Origin: Clostridium culturomicium
Lineage (GTDB): Bacteria; Bacillota; Clostridia; Clostridiales; Clostridiaceae
Direction: 5' to 3'
Assembly (NCBI RefSeq): GCF_000821305.1
Contig: NZ_CCXK01000017.1
Coordinates: 560,159-624,158, forward strand
Length of the DNA stretch: 64,000 nucleotides
The notes beneath the pieces are model-generated. The model did no database searches. It was not told the origin of the DNA and saw only the letters and a list, made by a program, of their open reading frames with translations. The position numbers and the translations under genes were made by a program. Shown here in pieces: positions 9,391 through 17,561 of this stretch; position 1 is the first letter of the stretch; each line of letters begins with the position of its first letter.

Positions 9391-10152
9391 ATGGCTTACC
9401 CAAAAGGTTTGTTATCTAATAGATCAATAGTTAAAAAAAATAATTATGCAATAATATCACCAGAAGGACGTGTAAACAATGTGGTTCCTGGTTTCGAAGG
9501 TTGTGAAATGACAATTCTTGCAACTCCAAAGATGGGTGCAGGTTTCGTTGATTACATCATTAAAATGAATCCAGAAGGAAAGAACGCAAAAGGTTTTGGT
9601 GGTGACGGAGTAGAGACCTTTGTTTATTGTATCGAAGGAAATGTTACAGCAGCAGCCGATGAGGAAACTTTTGAACTTGAAGCAGGCGGATACTTATACT
9701 GCCCACCAGATAAAAAGATGTATTTAGAAAATAAGGGCCAAGAAAGCTGCAGGTTGTTCCTTTATAAAAAGAGATATGAACAACTTGATGATCTAAAGAC
9801 ATGGGTTGTTACAGGAAATATAAATGAAGTTGAATATAGAATTTATGAAGATATGGAAAACGTTTTGATTAAAGACTTCCTTCCAAAAGATTTAGCTTTT
9901 GATATGAATATGCACATACTTGCTTTTAAACCAGGGGGATGTCATCCATTCATAGAAACCCACTATCAAGAGCATGGAGCTTATGTTTTAACTGGTGAAG
10001 GTGTTTATAATCTAGACAATGAGTGGATACCAGTTCAGAAGGAAGATTATTTATTTATGAGTGCATACTCTTTACAAGCAGCCTATGGTGTAGGAAGAGA
10101 ATTATTTTCTTACATTTACTCTAAAGATTGCAACCGTGATCCAGAAATATAA
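9391..10152 (+). CDS. allE: (S)-ureidoglycine aminohydrolase (AllE)
   Basis: A bicupin enzyme that hydrolyses ureidoglycine, the unstable AllC product, to (S)-ureidoglycolate and ammonia. At 253 residues it has family length and agrees closely with E. coli AllE through LSNRSIVK, GGYLYCPPD, DMNMHIL, EHGAYVLTGEGVYNLDN and YSKDCNRDPEI. The metal ligands known in this family are present in the C-terminal cupin as E189, H191, H195 and Q229. The SD AGGAGG is followed by an ATG. Its presence fixes the route as the allantoate-ureidoglycine-ureidoglycolate pathway and keeps ureidoglycine from breaking down on its own. Confidence 0.95.
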   Translation: MAYPKGLLSNRSIVKKNNYAIISPEGRVNNVVPGFEGCEMTILATPKMGAGFVDYIIKMNPEGKNAKGFGGDGVETFVYCIEGNVTAAADEETFELEAGGYLYCPPDKKMYLENKGQESCRLFLYKKRYEQLDDLKTWVVTGNINEVEYRIYEDMENVLIKDFLPKDLAFDMNMHILAFKPGGCHPFIETHYQEHGAYVLTGEGVYNLDNEWIPVQKEDYLFMSAYSLQAAYGVGRELFSYIYSKDCNRDPEI

Positions 10153-10184
10153 GCAGTTAAAAATTTGATAAAGGGAATGAAGTT

Positions 10185-11429
10185 ATGAAAATTAATTTAG
10201 AGAAAGTTATTTCTTATATAAACGAGCTTTATCAGTGTGGTGCTAGAGGAGATGGCACCCATAGCAGGGTAGCATACTCTAAAGAAGATATTAAAGGAAG
10301 AGAAACCTTCATGGGGTATTTCATGGCTTTAGGTCTTCAGCCAAGAGTTGATGAAGCTGGGAATATTATTATTAGGATGGAAGGAAAAGATTCAAGTCTG
10401 CCAGCCATTGTAATGGGATCTCATTTAGATACAGTGCCAGATGGAGGAAGGTATGATGGAGTTCTTGGATGTGTAGGAGGACTCTGTGTATGTGAAACTC
10501 TTTTAGAAAATGGGTATCAGTTATCCCATCCCATAGAAGTTATTGTATTCACAGACGAAGAGGGATTTAGATTTGGAAACGGCCTTCTGGGAAGCAGTGC
10601 TATATGTGGTGTAAATCCAATGATTAGTGAAGATGATATTGATATGTATGGTGAGACCAGAAGTGAAGTTATGAAAGCTTATGGAATCAATGTTTCTGCG
10701 GTTCATAAAGCTAAATGGAAGAAAGATTCAGTTCACTGTTTTTTAGAACTTCACATTGAACAAGGCGCATCCTTGTATAAAAAAGGTACTTCCATTGGAA
10801 TTGTGTCCTCCATTGCTGGAGTAAGCAGATATGAAGTCGTGATTCATGGAGAAGCAAATCATTCAGGAAGTACTGTTATGAGTGACAGGAAGGATGCCTT
10901 AGTTGCAGCAGCAGATTTTATATCTCAGGTGCCAAGGATTGTCGCAGAGTACGGAAATGAATTTACAGTTGCTACCGTTGGAACAATAAAGGTTTCACCA
11001 AATTCTGTAAATGTGGTTCCTGGTATGTGTACTTTTAACTTGGAAATTAGAGATCAGGAGGATGAAATAATCTCTTTAATAGAGAGTAAATTAATAGAAT
11101 ATCTTAAGAGTGTTTGTGAGGGAGCCGTAAATTCATATGATTTCCGTAAAATTTCCTATCATGAGCCAGCACCTATGTCATCATGGGTCAAAGGTGAAAT
11201 AGAGTCGGTAGTAAAGGATCTAGAATTTGATTATGAAATAGTACCAAGTGGAGCCTTCCATGATTCATTAGTGATGACAGAGAGATTTAAAACAGGCATG
11301 ATATTTGTTCCTAGTGTTAAAGGTATTAGTCATTCAAGAGATGAGTTTACCCATGAAAAAGATATTGAAAAAGGATGTCAGGTACTTCTAAACACAGTGC
11401 TTGAAATAGATAAGAAAATTATAAATTAA
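10185..11429 (+). CDS. M20-family amidohydrolase, probable ureidoglycolate amidohydrolase
   Basis: A 414-residue paralogue of AllC with the same zinc site (GSHLDTVPDGGRYDG, TDEEGFRF, ELHIEQGASLY, SHSRDE near the end) and the family dimer motif ANHSGST. AllC is already encoded two genes upstream, and the gene follows allE, whose product is ureidoglycolate, so hydrolysis of ureidoglycolate to glyoxylate, ammonia and CO2 is the likely job. That assignment rests on order, as ureidoglycolate, allantoate and N-carbamoyl-amino-acid hydrolases share this fold and cannot be told apart by eye. Confidence 0.75.
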   Translation: MKINLEKVISYINELYQCGARGDGTHSRVAYSKEDIKGRETFMGYFMALGLQPRVDEAGNIIIRMEGKDSSLPAIVMGSHLDTVPDGGRYDGVLGCVGGLCVCETLLENGYQLSHPIEVIVFTDEEGFRFGNGLLGSSAICGVNPMISEDDIDMYGETRSEVMKAYGINVSAVHKAKWKKDSVHCFLELHIEQGASLYKKGTSIGIVSSIAGVSRYEVVIHGEANHSGSTVMSDRKDALVAAADFISQVPRIVAEYGNEFTVATVGTIKVSPNSVNVVPGMCTFNLEIRDQEDEIISLIESKLIEYLKSVCEGAVNSYDFRKISYHEPAPMSSWVKGEIESVVKDLEFDYEIVPSGAFHDSLVMTERFKTGMIFVPSVKGISHSRDEFTHEKDIEKGCQVLLNTVLEIDKKIIN

Positions 11430-11518
11430 GAATGAAAAATGTGGGATAGAATTCTTAGAAGAGTTTCTAAAATTAATAAAGAATTAGTTTAAATACAAAG
11501 AGAAAGGTGGACAAATAT

Positions 11519-12682
11519 ATGGAAAAGATAAGAATTGGAATAATTGGTGGAGGTATTTCAGGGACAGCCCTTGGATATCACTTAAGTCTTTATGATAATG
11601 CAGAAGTTACTTTATTTGAAAAAGCTACTATTGGAGGAGCATCTACAGCAAAGTCAGCTGGTACTGTTTGTTTATTTGATGACTCTTTAAGAAATAGATA
11701 TTGGGATGTAAGATTATATGGCTTTGAATCCTATTTAAAAATGGAGGAAGAAGAAAAGGGCTCTGCAGGTTTTGATAAAACAGGAACATTAGTAGTTGCT
11801 ACTAATGAAGAAGTAGAGAAAGTAATTAAAACTGGGATTGCTTTAACAAAGGCAGCAGGTTATACAGGAGAATATATAACAGATAAAGAGCGTATCAAGG
11901 AGATTCTTCCAGATATCTCAACAGAAAATATTTTAGGAGCTGGCTACACAGAAGATGATGGATATTTTGATGGAACTATGATTTCTAATACCTATGCGAA
12001 GAAAATGCAAGGAAATGGCGGAATAGTAAAAACAGGTGTAGAGGTTACAGAAGTTAAGGTTGAAAATAAAAAAATAACTGGACTTAAAACAAATGACGGA
12101 GCAGAATATGAATTTGACTATGTTGTAGATTGTACTGGACCATGGAGCAAATTTACAGGGGAAATGGTAGGAGTAGATGTTCCAATTTGGCATACAAAGG
12201 CAGAAGCATTCTTCTTATGTCCTCCAGGAAAAAAATTAGGATACACTTTCCCAGTATTAAAGTATCCTGAATTCTATGCTCTACGCGCTGGAGACAATAT
12301 CTTTATATGTAAATCACACTTATCAATGGATTTAAATAATCCAATGCATGCAGGACAATGGGATCCAGATAAGCTTCCATCTACAGGTGGAACAGATGAT
12401 TACTTCATTGATTTCTTATTAGATCAATTAGAGTGTAAGGTTCCTGGAATCGTAGACAGCGGTCTTGTTTCATCTTGGTTATCTTATAGAGCTGAACCAA
12501 AGGATTTCCTTCCAATATTAGGGGAAACACCAGTAGAGGGGTATATTTTAGCAACAGGATACGGCGGAAATGGTGTAATAGAAGCACCAGCAGCAAGTAG
12601 AGACCTTGCTAAATTCATCATGAGAGGCGAATCAACTCCACTTTTAGAGGATTGGGCATTCAGCCGTTTATTAAATAAATAA
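11519..12682 (+). CDS. DAO-family FAD-dependent oxidoreductase
   Basis: A 387-residue flavoprotein of the D-amino-acid/sarcosine/glycine oxidase fold (PF01266). The N-terminal FAD fold reads IGIIGGGISGTALGYHL; the C-terminal end has the family pattern AEPKDFLPILGE and ATGYGGNGVIEAP. ATG 11519 follows the SD AGAAAGGTGG; GTG 11507 lies inside that SD. EtfB and EtfA follow directly, so electrons probably go to this electron-transfer flavoprotein, as in sarcosine and dimethylglycine dehydrogenases, and not to oxygen. The substrate is not known: glycine, hydroxyglycine or ureidoglycolate are candidates from the context. Confidence 0.8.
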   Translation: MEKIRIGIIGGGISGTALGYHLSLYDNAEVTLFEKATIGGASTAKSAGTVCLFDDSLRNRYWDVRLYGFESYLKMEEEEKGSAGFDKTGTLVVATNEEVEKVIKTGIALTKAAGYTGEYITDKERIKEILPDISTENILGAGYTEDDGYFDGTMISNTYAKKMQGNGGIVKTGVEVTEVKVENKKITGLKTNDGAEYEFDYVVDCTGPWSKFTGEMVGVDVPIWHTKAEAFFLCPPGKKLGYTFPVLKYPEFYALRAGDNIFICKSHLSMDLNNPMHAGQWDPDKLPSTGGTDDYFIDFLLDQLECKVPGIVDSGLVSSWLSYRAEPKDFLPILGETPVEGYILATGYGGNGVIEAPAASRDLAKFIMRGESTPLLEDWAFSRLLNK

Positions 12683-12727
12683 AAATTAAAGAGGTTCATG
12701 AAAACTGTCATTGAATGAGGAGGAAAT

Positions 12728-13522
12728 ATGAATATAGCAGTTCTTATTAAACAGGTTCCTGTTTCAAATAACGTTTCAGTAGATCCAGAAACCCACGCAC
12801 TTGTGCGTGGGAGTTCTGAAGGAATGATTAATCCTGCAGATTTGAACGCCATTGAGGAAGCCATAAGACTAAAAGAAAAAACTGATGGAGAAGTTGTTGT
12901 ATTTACAATGGGACCACCAGATGCAGAAAAATCATTAAGGGATGCTATGGCAATTGGGTGCGATAAAAGCTGCCTTATTACAGATAGAGCCTTTGCCGGT
13001 GGAGACACAATTGCAACTGCAAAAGTAATAGTTAAAGCTATAGAGAAATATGGGAAATTTGATTTGCTTTTATGTGGAGCATTATCTTCAGATGGTGCAA
13101 CTGGACAGGTAGGAGCAATGATTGCAGAATACTTGAACCTACCACATGTGGCAGAAGTACAGAGTATAGAGTATAACCCAAGTGAAGGCTCAATGATAAA
13201 AGCAGTTAAAAAATATCAAGGCACAAGTGTGAAGCTTCAGTGTGAGCTTCCAGCTCTTGTAACGGTTTGTTTTGGATGTAATGAACCTCGTCTTGCTACA
13301 TTAAGAACAAAGCGTGCAGCAAAAAGCAAACCTATGGAGGTTTATACCAATGCAGAGCTTAGTATGGTTGCAGAAGATACTGGTCTAACTGGTTCACCTA
13401 CAGTAGTAACAGATTCATTTGCACCAAAGCATACAAAGAAAGCTAAGATGCTTTTAGGTACTCCACAAGAAATGGCTAAAGAGATTATGGAATTAATTGA
13501 AAATGAGAAAGGAAAAAATTAA
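12728..13522 (+). CDS. etfB: Electron transfer flavoprotein beta subunit
   Basis: The 264-residue small subunit of ETF, which binds AMP or a second FAD and passes electrons between flavoproteins. The family start MNIAVLIKQVPVS, the NPADLNAIEEAIRLKE segment and DGATGQVGAMIAE are visible. It abuts etfA with no gap and follows the DAO-type dehydrogenase, its presumed partner. Whether this ETF is simple or bifurcating cannot be decided by eye. A perfect 9-bp GC-rich inverted repeat (12792-12811) lies near its 5' end. Confidence 0.95.
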   Translation: MNIAVLIKQVPVSNNVSVDPETHALVRGSSEGMINPADLNAIEEAIRLKEKTDGEVVVFTMGPPDAEKSLRDAMAIGCDKSCLITDRAFAGGDTIATAKVIVKAIEKYGKFDLLLCGALSSDGATGQVGAMIAEYLNLPHVAEVQSIEYNPSEGSMIKAVKKYQGTSVKLQCELPALVTVCFGCNEPRLATLRTKRAAKSKPMEVYTNAELSMVAEDTGLTGSPTVVTDSFAPKHTKKAKMLLGTPQEMAKEIMELIENEKGKN

Positions 13523-14506
13523 ATGGCTAATGGAATTTGTGTTTTTGCAGAAAATTATAATGGTAATTTAGAAGCTGTTGTAGCAGAACTAGTTTCAGCA
13601 GCCCATCTAATTAAGGAAATCACAGGAGAGAAGATAAAGGCAATTGTGGTTGCCAAGGATTGTGAAAAAATTATTGAAGAGATAAAGAACCTTGGAGTGG
13701 ATGAGGTTTATGTAGTTAAAACAGAAACTGATTGCTCATTTCAAGATGATGCGGTAAGTAAGGTTATTGCGAATATGCTAGAAAGAATAGAACCTTCTAG
13801 TGTTTTAGTCCCTGCAACAACCATAAGTCGTTCTATATTTTCTAGAGTAGCTGCAAAATTAGAATGTGGTCTTACAGCAGACTGTACAGAGCTAAAAGTA
13901 TCTACTAGAGAAGATGGTTCATTTTATATAAAGCAGAATAAACCATCCTTTGGAGAGAATGTATTTGTGACAATTGTTACAAAGGAAGGTTGTTATCCTC
14001 AGATGATGACAGTGAGACCTGGAGTATATACTGCAGCTGAAAAGGTAGAAGAAGATAAGACAGAAATACATTACTTAGAAGATATAGTTATGCAAGAATC
14101 TAAGATTAAAGTTCTGGAAGTACTTCCGGCTACTAATAATACAGACAGTATTTTATCAGCAGATATTGTATTAGTGGGAGGAAGAGGTGCAGAAAGTGAA
14201 GAAAACTTTGGTCTTCTAAAGCAGGTTGCAGATAAACTAGGTGCTGCAATAGGTGGAACCAGACCACTTGCTGATACAGGATTCATACCATTTGAGCATC
14301 AAATTGGACAGACAGGATATACAATCAGACCTCGTATATGCATTTCATTAGGAGTATCAGGTGCTATTCAGCACACAGAAGGAATTAAGGATACAAAATT
14401 ATTTATAGCTATAAATAAAAATGAAGAAGCTCCTATTTTTAACATTTCTGATTACGGAATTGTTGGTGATATGAAAGAAGTATTGGAGAGTATTTTGAAC
14501 TTATAG
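13523..14506 (+). CDS. etfA: Electron transfer flavoprotein alpha subunit
   Basis: The 327-residue large subunit with the C-terminal FAD-binding domain: VGGRGAESEENF, GGTRPLADTGF, GQTGYTIRPR, GVSGAIQHTEG, AINKNEEAPIFNISDYGIVG. The ATG follows the etfB stop directly, and etfB ends in AGAAAGGAAAAAA, which supplies the SD, so the two are translated together. It should accept electrons from the DAO-family enzyme; the final acceptor is not encoded next to it, though the two enoate-reductase-like flavoproteins at 549-4429 are candidates. Confidence 0.95.
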   Translation: MANGICVFAENYNGNLEAVVAELVSAAHLIKEITGEKIKAIVVAKDCEKIIEEIKNLGVDEVYVVKTETDCSFQDDAVSKVIANMLERIEPSSVLVPATTISRSIFSRVAAKLECGLTADCTELKVSTREDGSFYIKQNKPSFGENVFVTIVTKEGCYPQMMTVRPGVYTAAEKVEEDKTEIHYLEDIVMQESKIKVLEVLPATNNTDSILSADIVLVGGRGAESEENFGLLKQVADKLGAAIGGTRPLADTGFIPFEHQIGQTGYTIRPRICISLGVSGAIQHTEGIKDTKLFIAINKNEEAPIFNISDYGIVGDMKEVLESILNL

Positions 14507-14739
14507 TGAGATGCATAAACTAATTATATTATTAACTTTACCCGATTGGACATTGACCTAATTTTTAATCAAATTTCAAAGAGTTAAAATTTCGCGACAT
14601 AAAATCCAAAGAATAGGGGTAATTAACCTCATAAAGTATCAACACCTTGAAATATTTAAATTGTAATTCAAATGGATAGGCACAATAGGTTTTCACAACT
14701 TCTTTGTGCCTTCAGTAAAATGAAAGGGATGATAAAACT
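14507..14739 (+). other. Leader region before the NCS1 permease with several hairpins
   Basis: Three small inverted repeats occur in a row: AGGGGTAATTAACCTC near 14615, TTGAA/TTCAA at 14647-14671, and GGCACAA/TTGTGCC (14679-14685 with 14704-14710) just before the SD. There is no T-tract. It does not match a riboswitch class that I recognise. Confidence 0.3.
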
Positions 14740-16104
14740 ATGAGTGATAACATAAAAAATGTAGATGTAGATATTTATGAAACAGATAGTCTGTCTCCAG
14801 TTCCAGCCAATAAACGTATTATGGGAAGTGCGTCCTATTTACTAGCATGGCTTGGGGGATGTGTTTCTATTGGGAATTTCTCTTTAGGATCAAATCTTGT
14901 AGAAGGTGGATTGAATCTTGTACAAGCAATTGTGGCTATTGCACTTGGTTCTGGTTTGGTAGCAATTTGTCTTGTGTTAAACGATAAGTTGTGTTATAAG
15001 TCTGGAATGCCATATGTGGTACAACTAAGAAGCTCTTTTGGGTTTAAAGGTACATTTATTCCGTCCTTATGTAGAGCCATACCGGCAACAATATGGTATG
15101 GATTTCAGAGCTGGGTTGGTGCCTCAGCATTAAATGAGGTCAGTAAGATACTATTTAGTTATGATAATATTATATTATTCTTCATTGTGTTCCACTTATT
15201 CCAGGTAGGTCTATCGGCCTTGGGCTTCAAAGGTATAAAGGCAATAGAAAACATCGGAGGAGTTATTATTATTGCAGCTCTAACTTATATGTTAGTCACA
15301 ATTTTAAGGCTTCACGGTAATATTGTTACAGAGGAACTGCTTCATTTTAAAGGTTCTTGGGGATTACCGTTCTTTGGAGCTGTAACATCCTTCATTGGAG
15401 TTAACTGTGCGGTACTAATCAATGTTGGAGATTATGTAAGAGAAGTAAAACCAGGAATAGGACCTGCTAAGAGAGGAATGGTTTACTGTTTGGCTCTAAT
15501 ACCAGCAACAGTATTTATGGGCATAATTGGACTTCTTGTGACGAAAGTAACAGGGATTGCAAATCCGGTAGTAGGGTTTTCACAAATCGTACCAAATAAA
15601 TTAGTCGTTGTTTTAACACTTGTATTCATAATTTTTGCACAGATTACGACTAATCTTTTAAATAATGCATTACCTCCAATTTATGCACTTATGGATATTA
15701 TGAAGCTTAACTTTAAAAAATCATCTGTAATAGTAGGACTTGCAGCCTTTGCATCTTTCCCATGGGAACTTATTAAAGAATCTTCAGCAGCAGGACTTAA
15801 TCTTTTTATTTTGATATATTCTGCGTTTTTAGGACCAATTTTTGCTATATTAGTAGTTGACTATTATGTATTAAGAAAACAGGAAATAAATTTAAGTGAT
15901 TACTATAATCCAGATGGACCTTTTAAAGGAATTAATTTTTCAGCAATTGGAGCTCTTATTGTAGGTGTGATATTCTCATTCTTATTTGTGGAGATTTCTT
16001 GGTTAGCAAGTATTATTCCAACAGCATTAACATATTACCTCCTTAGCAAATATAAAGAAAAGAAGATGATGAACCAACTTGGTACTGCAAAGGTGAATCA
16101 GTAG
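14740..16104 (+). CDS. NCS1-family permease, probable allantoin transporter
   Basis: A 454-residue membrane protein with about 12 hydrophobic segments and the NCS1 (nucleobase:cation symporter-1) signature near the N-terminus (VPANKRIMGSASYLLAW, then GNFSLGSNLVEGG). Family members carry cytosine, allantoin, hydantoins or uracil. The next gene, 12 bases on, is a classical allantoinase, so allantoin is the likely cargo. AAAGGGATG is the SD. The upstream leader of 233 bases suggests its own control. Confidence 0.85.
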   Translation: MSDNIKNVDVDIYETDSLSPVPANKRIMGSASYLLAWLGGCVSIGNFSLGSNLVEGGLNLVQAIVAIALGSGLVAICLVLNDKLCYKSGMPYVVQLRSSFGFKGTFIPSLCRAIPATIWYGFQSWVGASALNEVSKILFSYDNIILFFIVFHLFQVGLSALGFKGIKAIENIGGVIIIAALTYMLVTILRLHGNIVTEELLHFKGSWGLPFFGAVTSFIGVNCAVLINVGDYVREVKPGIGPAKRGMVYCLALIPATVFMGIIGLLVTKVTGIANPVVGFSQIVPNKLVVVLTLVFIIFAQITTNLLNNALPPIYALMDIMKLNFKKSSVIVGLAAFASFPWELIKESSAAGLNLFILIYSAFLGPIFAILVVDYYVLRKQEINLSDYYNPDGPFKGINFSAIGALIVGVIFSFLFVEISWLASIIPTALTYYLLSKYKEKKMMNQLGTAKVNQ

Positions 16105-16116
16105 GGGGAGAATAGA

Positions 16117-17478
16117 ATGAGTTATGACGTTGTCATTAAGAATGGTAAGGTAGTTTTACCTAATGAAGTAATGAAAATAGAGATTGGTATAAAAGATGGA
16201 AAAATTGCGGCAATGGGACAAGAGTTATGTGGTTCAGAAAATATTATTGATGCAGAAGGCATGTATGTGTTACCAGGAGTAATTGATGCCCATGTTCATC
16301 TTTGTGAACCAGGAAGGACCGTATGGGAAGGCTTTGAAACTGGAACTAAAGCACTAGCAGCTGGAGGAACAACTTGTTATGTGGATATGCCATTAAACAA
16401 TTTACCAGCTACAACAGATGGAGATACAGCAAATATAAAATTAGAAAGTGCCAAGGGGAAAAATTATGTTGATTATGCCTTGTATGGAGGATTAATGCCA
16501 AATAACTTAGAAAAGCTTCATGAGCTTGATGAAGCAGGCGTTGTTGCTTATAAATGTTTTGTTTCTACCTGTGGGTTTAATGTTCCAGGAGACTTTAAAA
16601 ACATAGATGACTATGTATTATATAAGGGAATGCTTGAATTAAAAAGACTTAATCAAACCCTATCTATTCATTGTGAAAATGCAGTAGTGTGTGATAGGCT
16701 GGCAGAGGATGCAATCAATGCAGGAAAAAAAGATATGGAAGCTTATATGGATTCACGACCTATTTTTGCAGAGGTAGAGGCAGTGAAAAGGGTACTGTAT
16801 TTTGGGAAGATAACAGGATGTAAACTTCACTTTGTACATTTAAGCTGTGCTGAAGCTATTGAAGAAGTTATAAAGGCGAAAAAAGATGGAATGAAGGTTA
16901 CAGTAGAATCTTGTCCACATTATCTTGCTCTTACAAGGGAAGATTGTATAGATCTAGGTGGAGTTGCAAAATGTTCTCCACCAGTAAGAAGTAAGGCGGA
17001 AACAGAAAAGTTATGGGAACAGCTTAAAAAAGGAAATATTGATATTTTAACTTCTGATCATTCACCTTGCCCTCCAGATATGAAAGAAAACCCGGATAAT
17101 GATATGTTTAAAGTGTGGGGTGGCATGTCTTCTTGTCAGAATATTCTTGACATTATGTTCGATGAAGCAGTTCAGAAGAGAGGTATGTGTGTGTGCCAAT
17201 TAATGAAAGTACTTGCAACTAATCCAGCTAAAATTTTTGGATTAAAGAACAAAGGAGAGATAGCTATTGGCAAGGATGCAGATATTGTATTATTAAAACC
17301 AAATAGCCCTTATGTTCTGAAGTCAGAATATTTGCAATATAAGCATAAACACAGCCCATATGTTAATAAAGAAATCGGCTGTCAAGTTATAAAAACCCTT
17401 GTACGTGGTAATATTGTCTACGATAAAGAACAAGGGATTGAAGGACCAGCAATAGGAGAACATGTAAAAAAAGGCTAA
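16117..17478 (+). CDS. allB: Allantoinase (AllB)
   Basis: A 453-residue amidohydrolase that opens the allantoin ring. The metal ligands are in DAHVHLCEPGRTVWEG, VVAYKCFVS (carboxylated Lys), SIHCEN, FVHLS and TSDHSPCPPDMK. The CEPGRTVWEGFETG and SDHSPCPPDM motifs are those of true AllB, more so than in the paralogue at 6754. An SD (GGGGGAGAA) precedes the ATG, and only 12 bases separate it from the permease, so uptake and the first step are coupled. Confidence 0.9.
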   Translation: MSYDVVIKNGKVVLPNEVMKIEIGIKDGKIAAMGQELCGSENIIDAEGMYVLPGVIDAHVHLCEPGRTVWEGFETGTKALAAGGTTCYVDMPLNNLPATTDGDTANIKLESAKGKNYVDYALYGGLMPNNLEKLHELDEAGVVAYKCFVSTCGFNVPGDFKNIDDYVLYKGMLELKRLNQTLSIHCENAVVCDRLAEDAINAGKKDMEAYMDSRPIFAEVEAVKRVLYFGKITGCKLHFVHLSCAEAIEEVIKAKKDGMKVTVESCPHYLALTREDCIDLGGVAKCSPPVRSKAETEKLWEQLKKGNIDILTSDHSPCPPDMKENPDNDMFKVWGGMSSCQNILDIMFDEAVQKRGMCVCQLMKVLATNPAKIFGLKNKGEIAIGKDADIVLLKPNSPYVLKSEYLQYKHKHSPYVNKEIGCQVIKTLVRGNIVYDKEQGIEGPAIGEHVKKG

Positions 17479-17494
17479 TGATATTTGTAAGTGA

Positions 17495-17524
17495 CTCCTG
17501 CATTGAGTAGGAGCAAATTTTTTA
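17495..17524 (+). terminator. Weak terminator after allB
   Basis: CTCCT/AGGAG stem (17495-17499 with 17509-17513) followed by CAAATTTTTT. The stem is short, so read-through to the transporter gene is likely. Confidence 0.4.
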
Positions 17525-17561
17525 GGTAAGAAAAAATGCTTTTTATACAGGGGGATAAATT

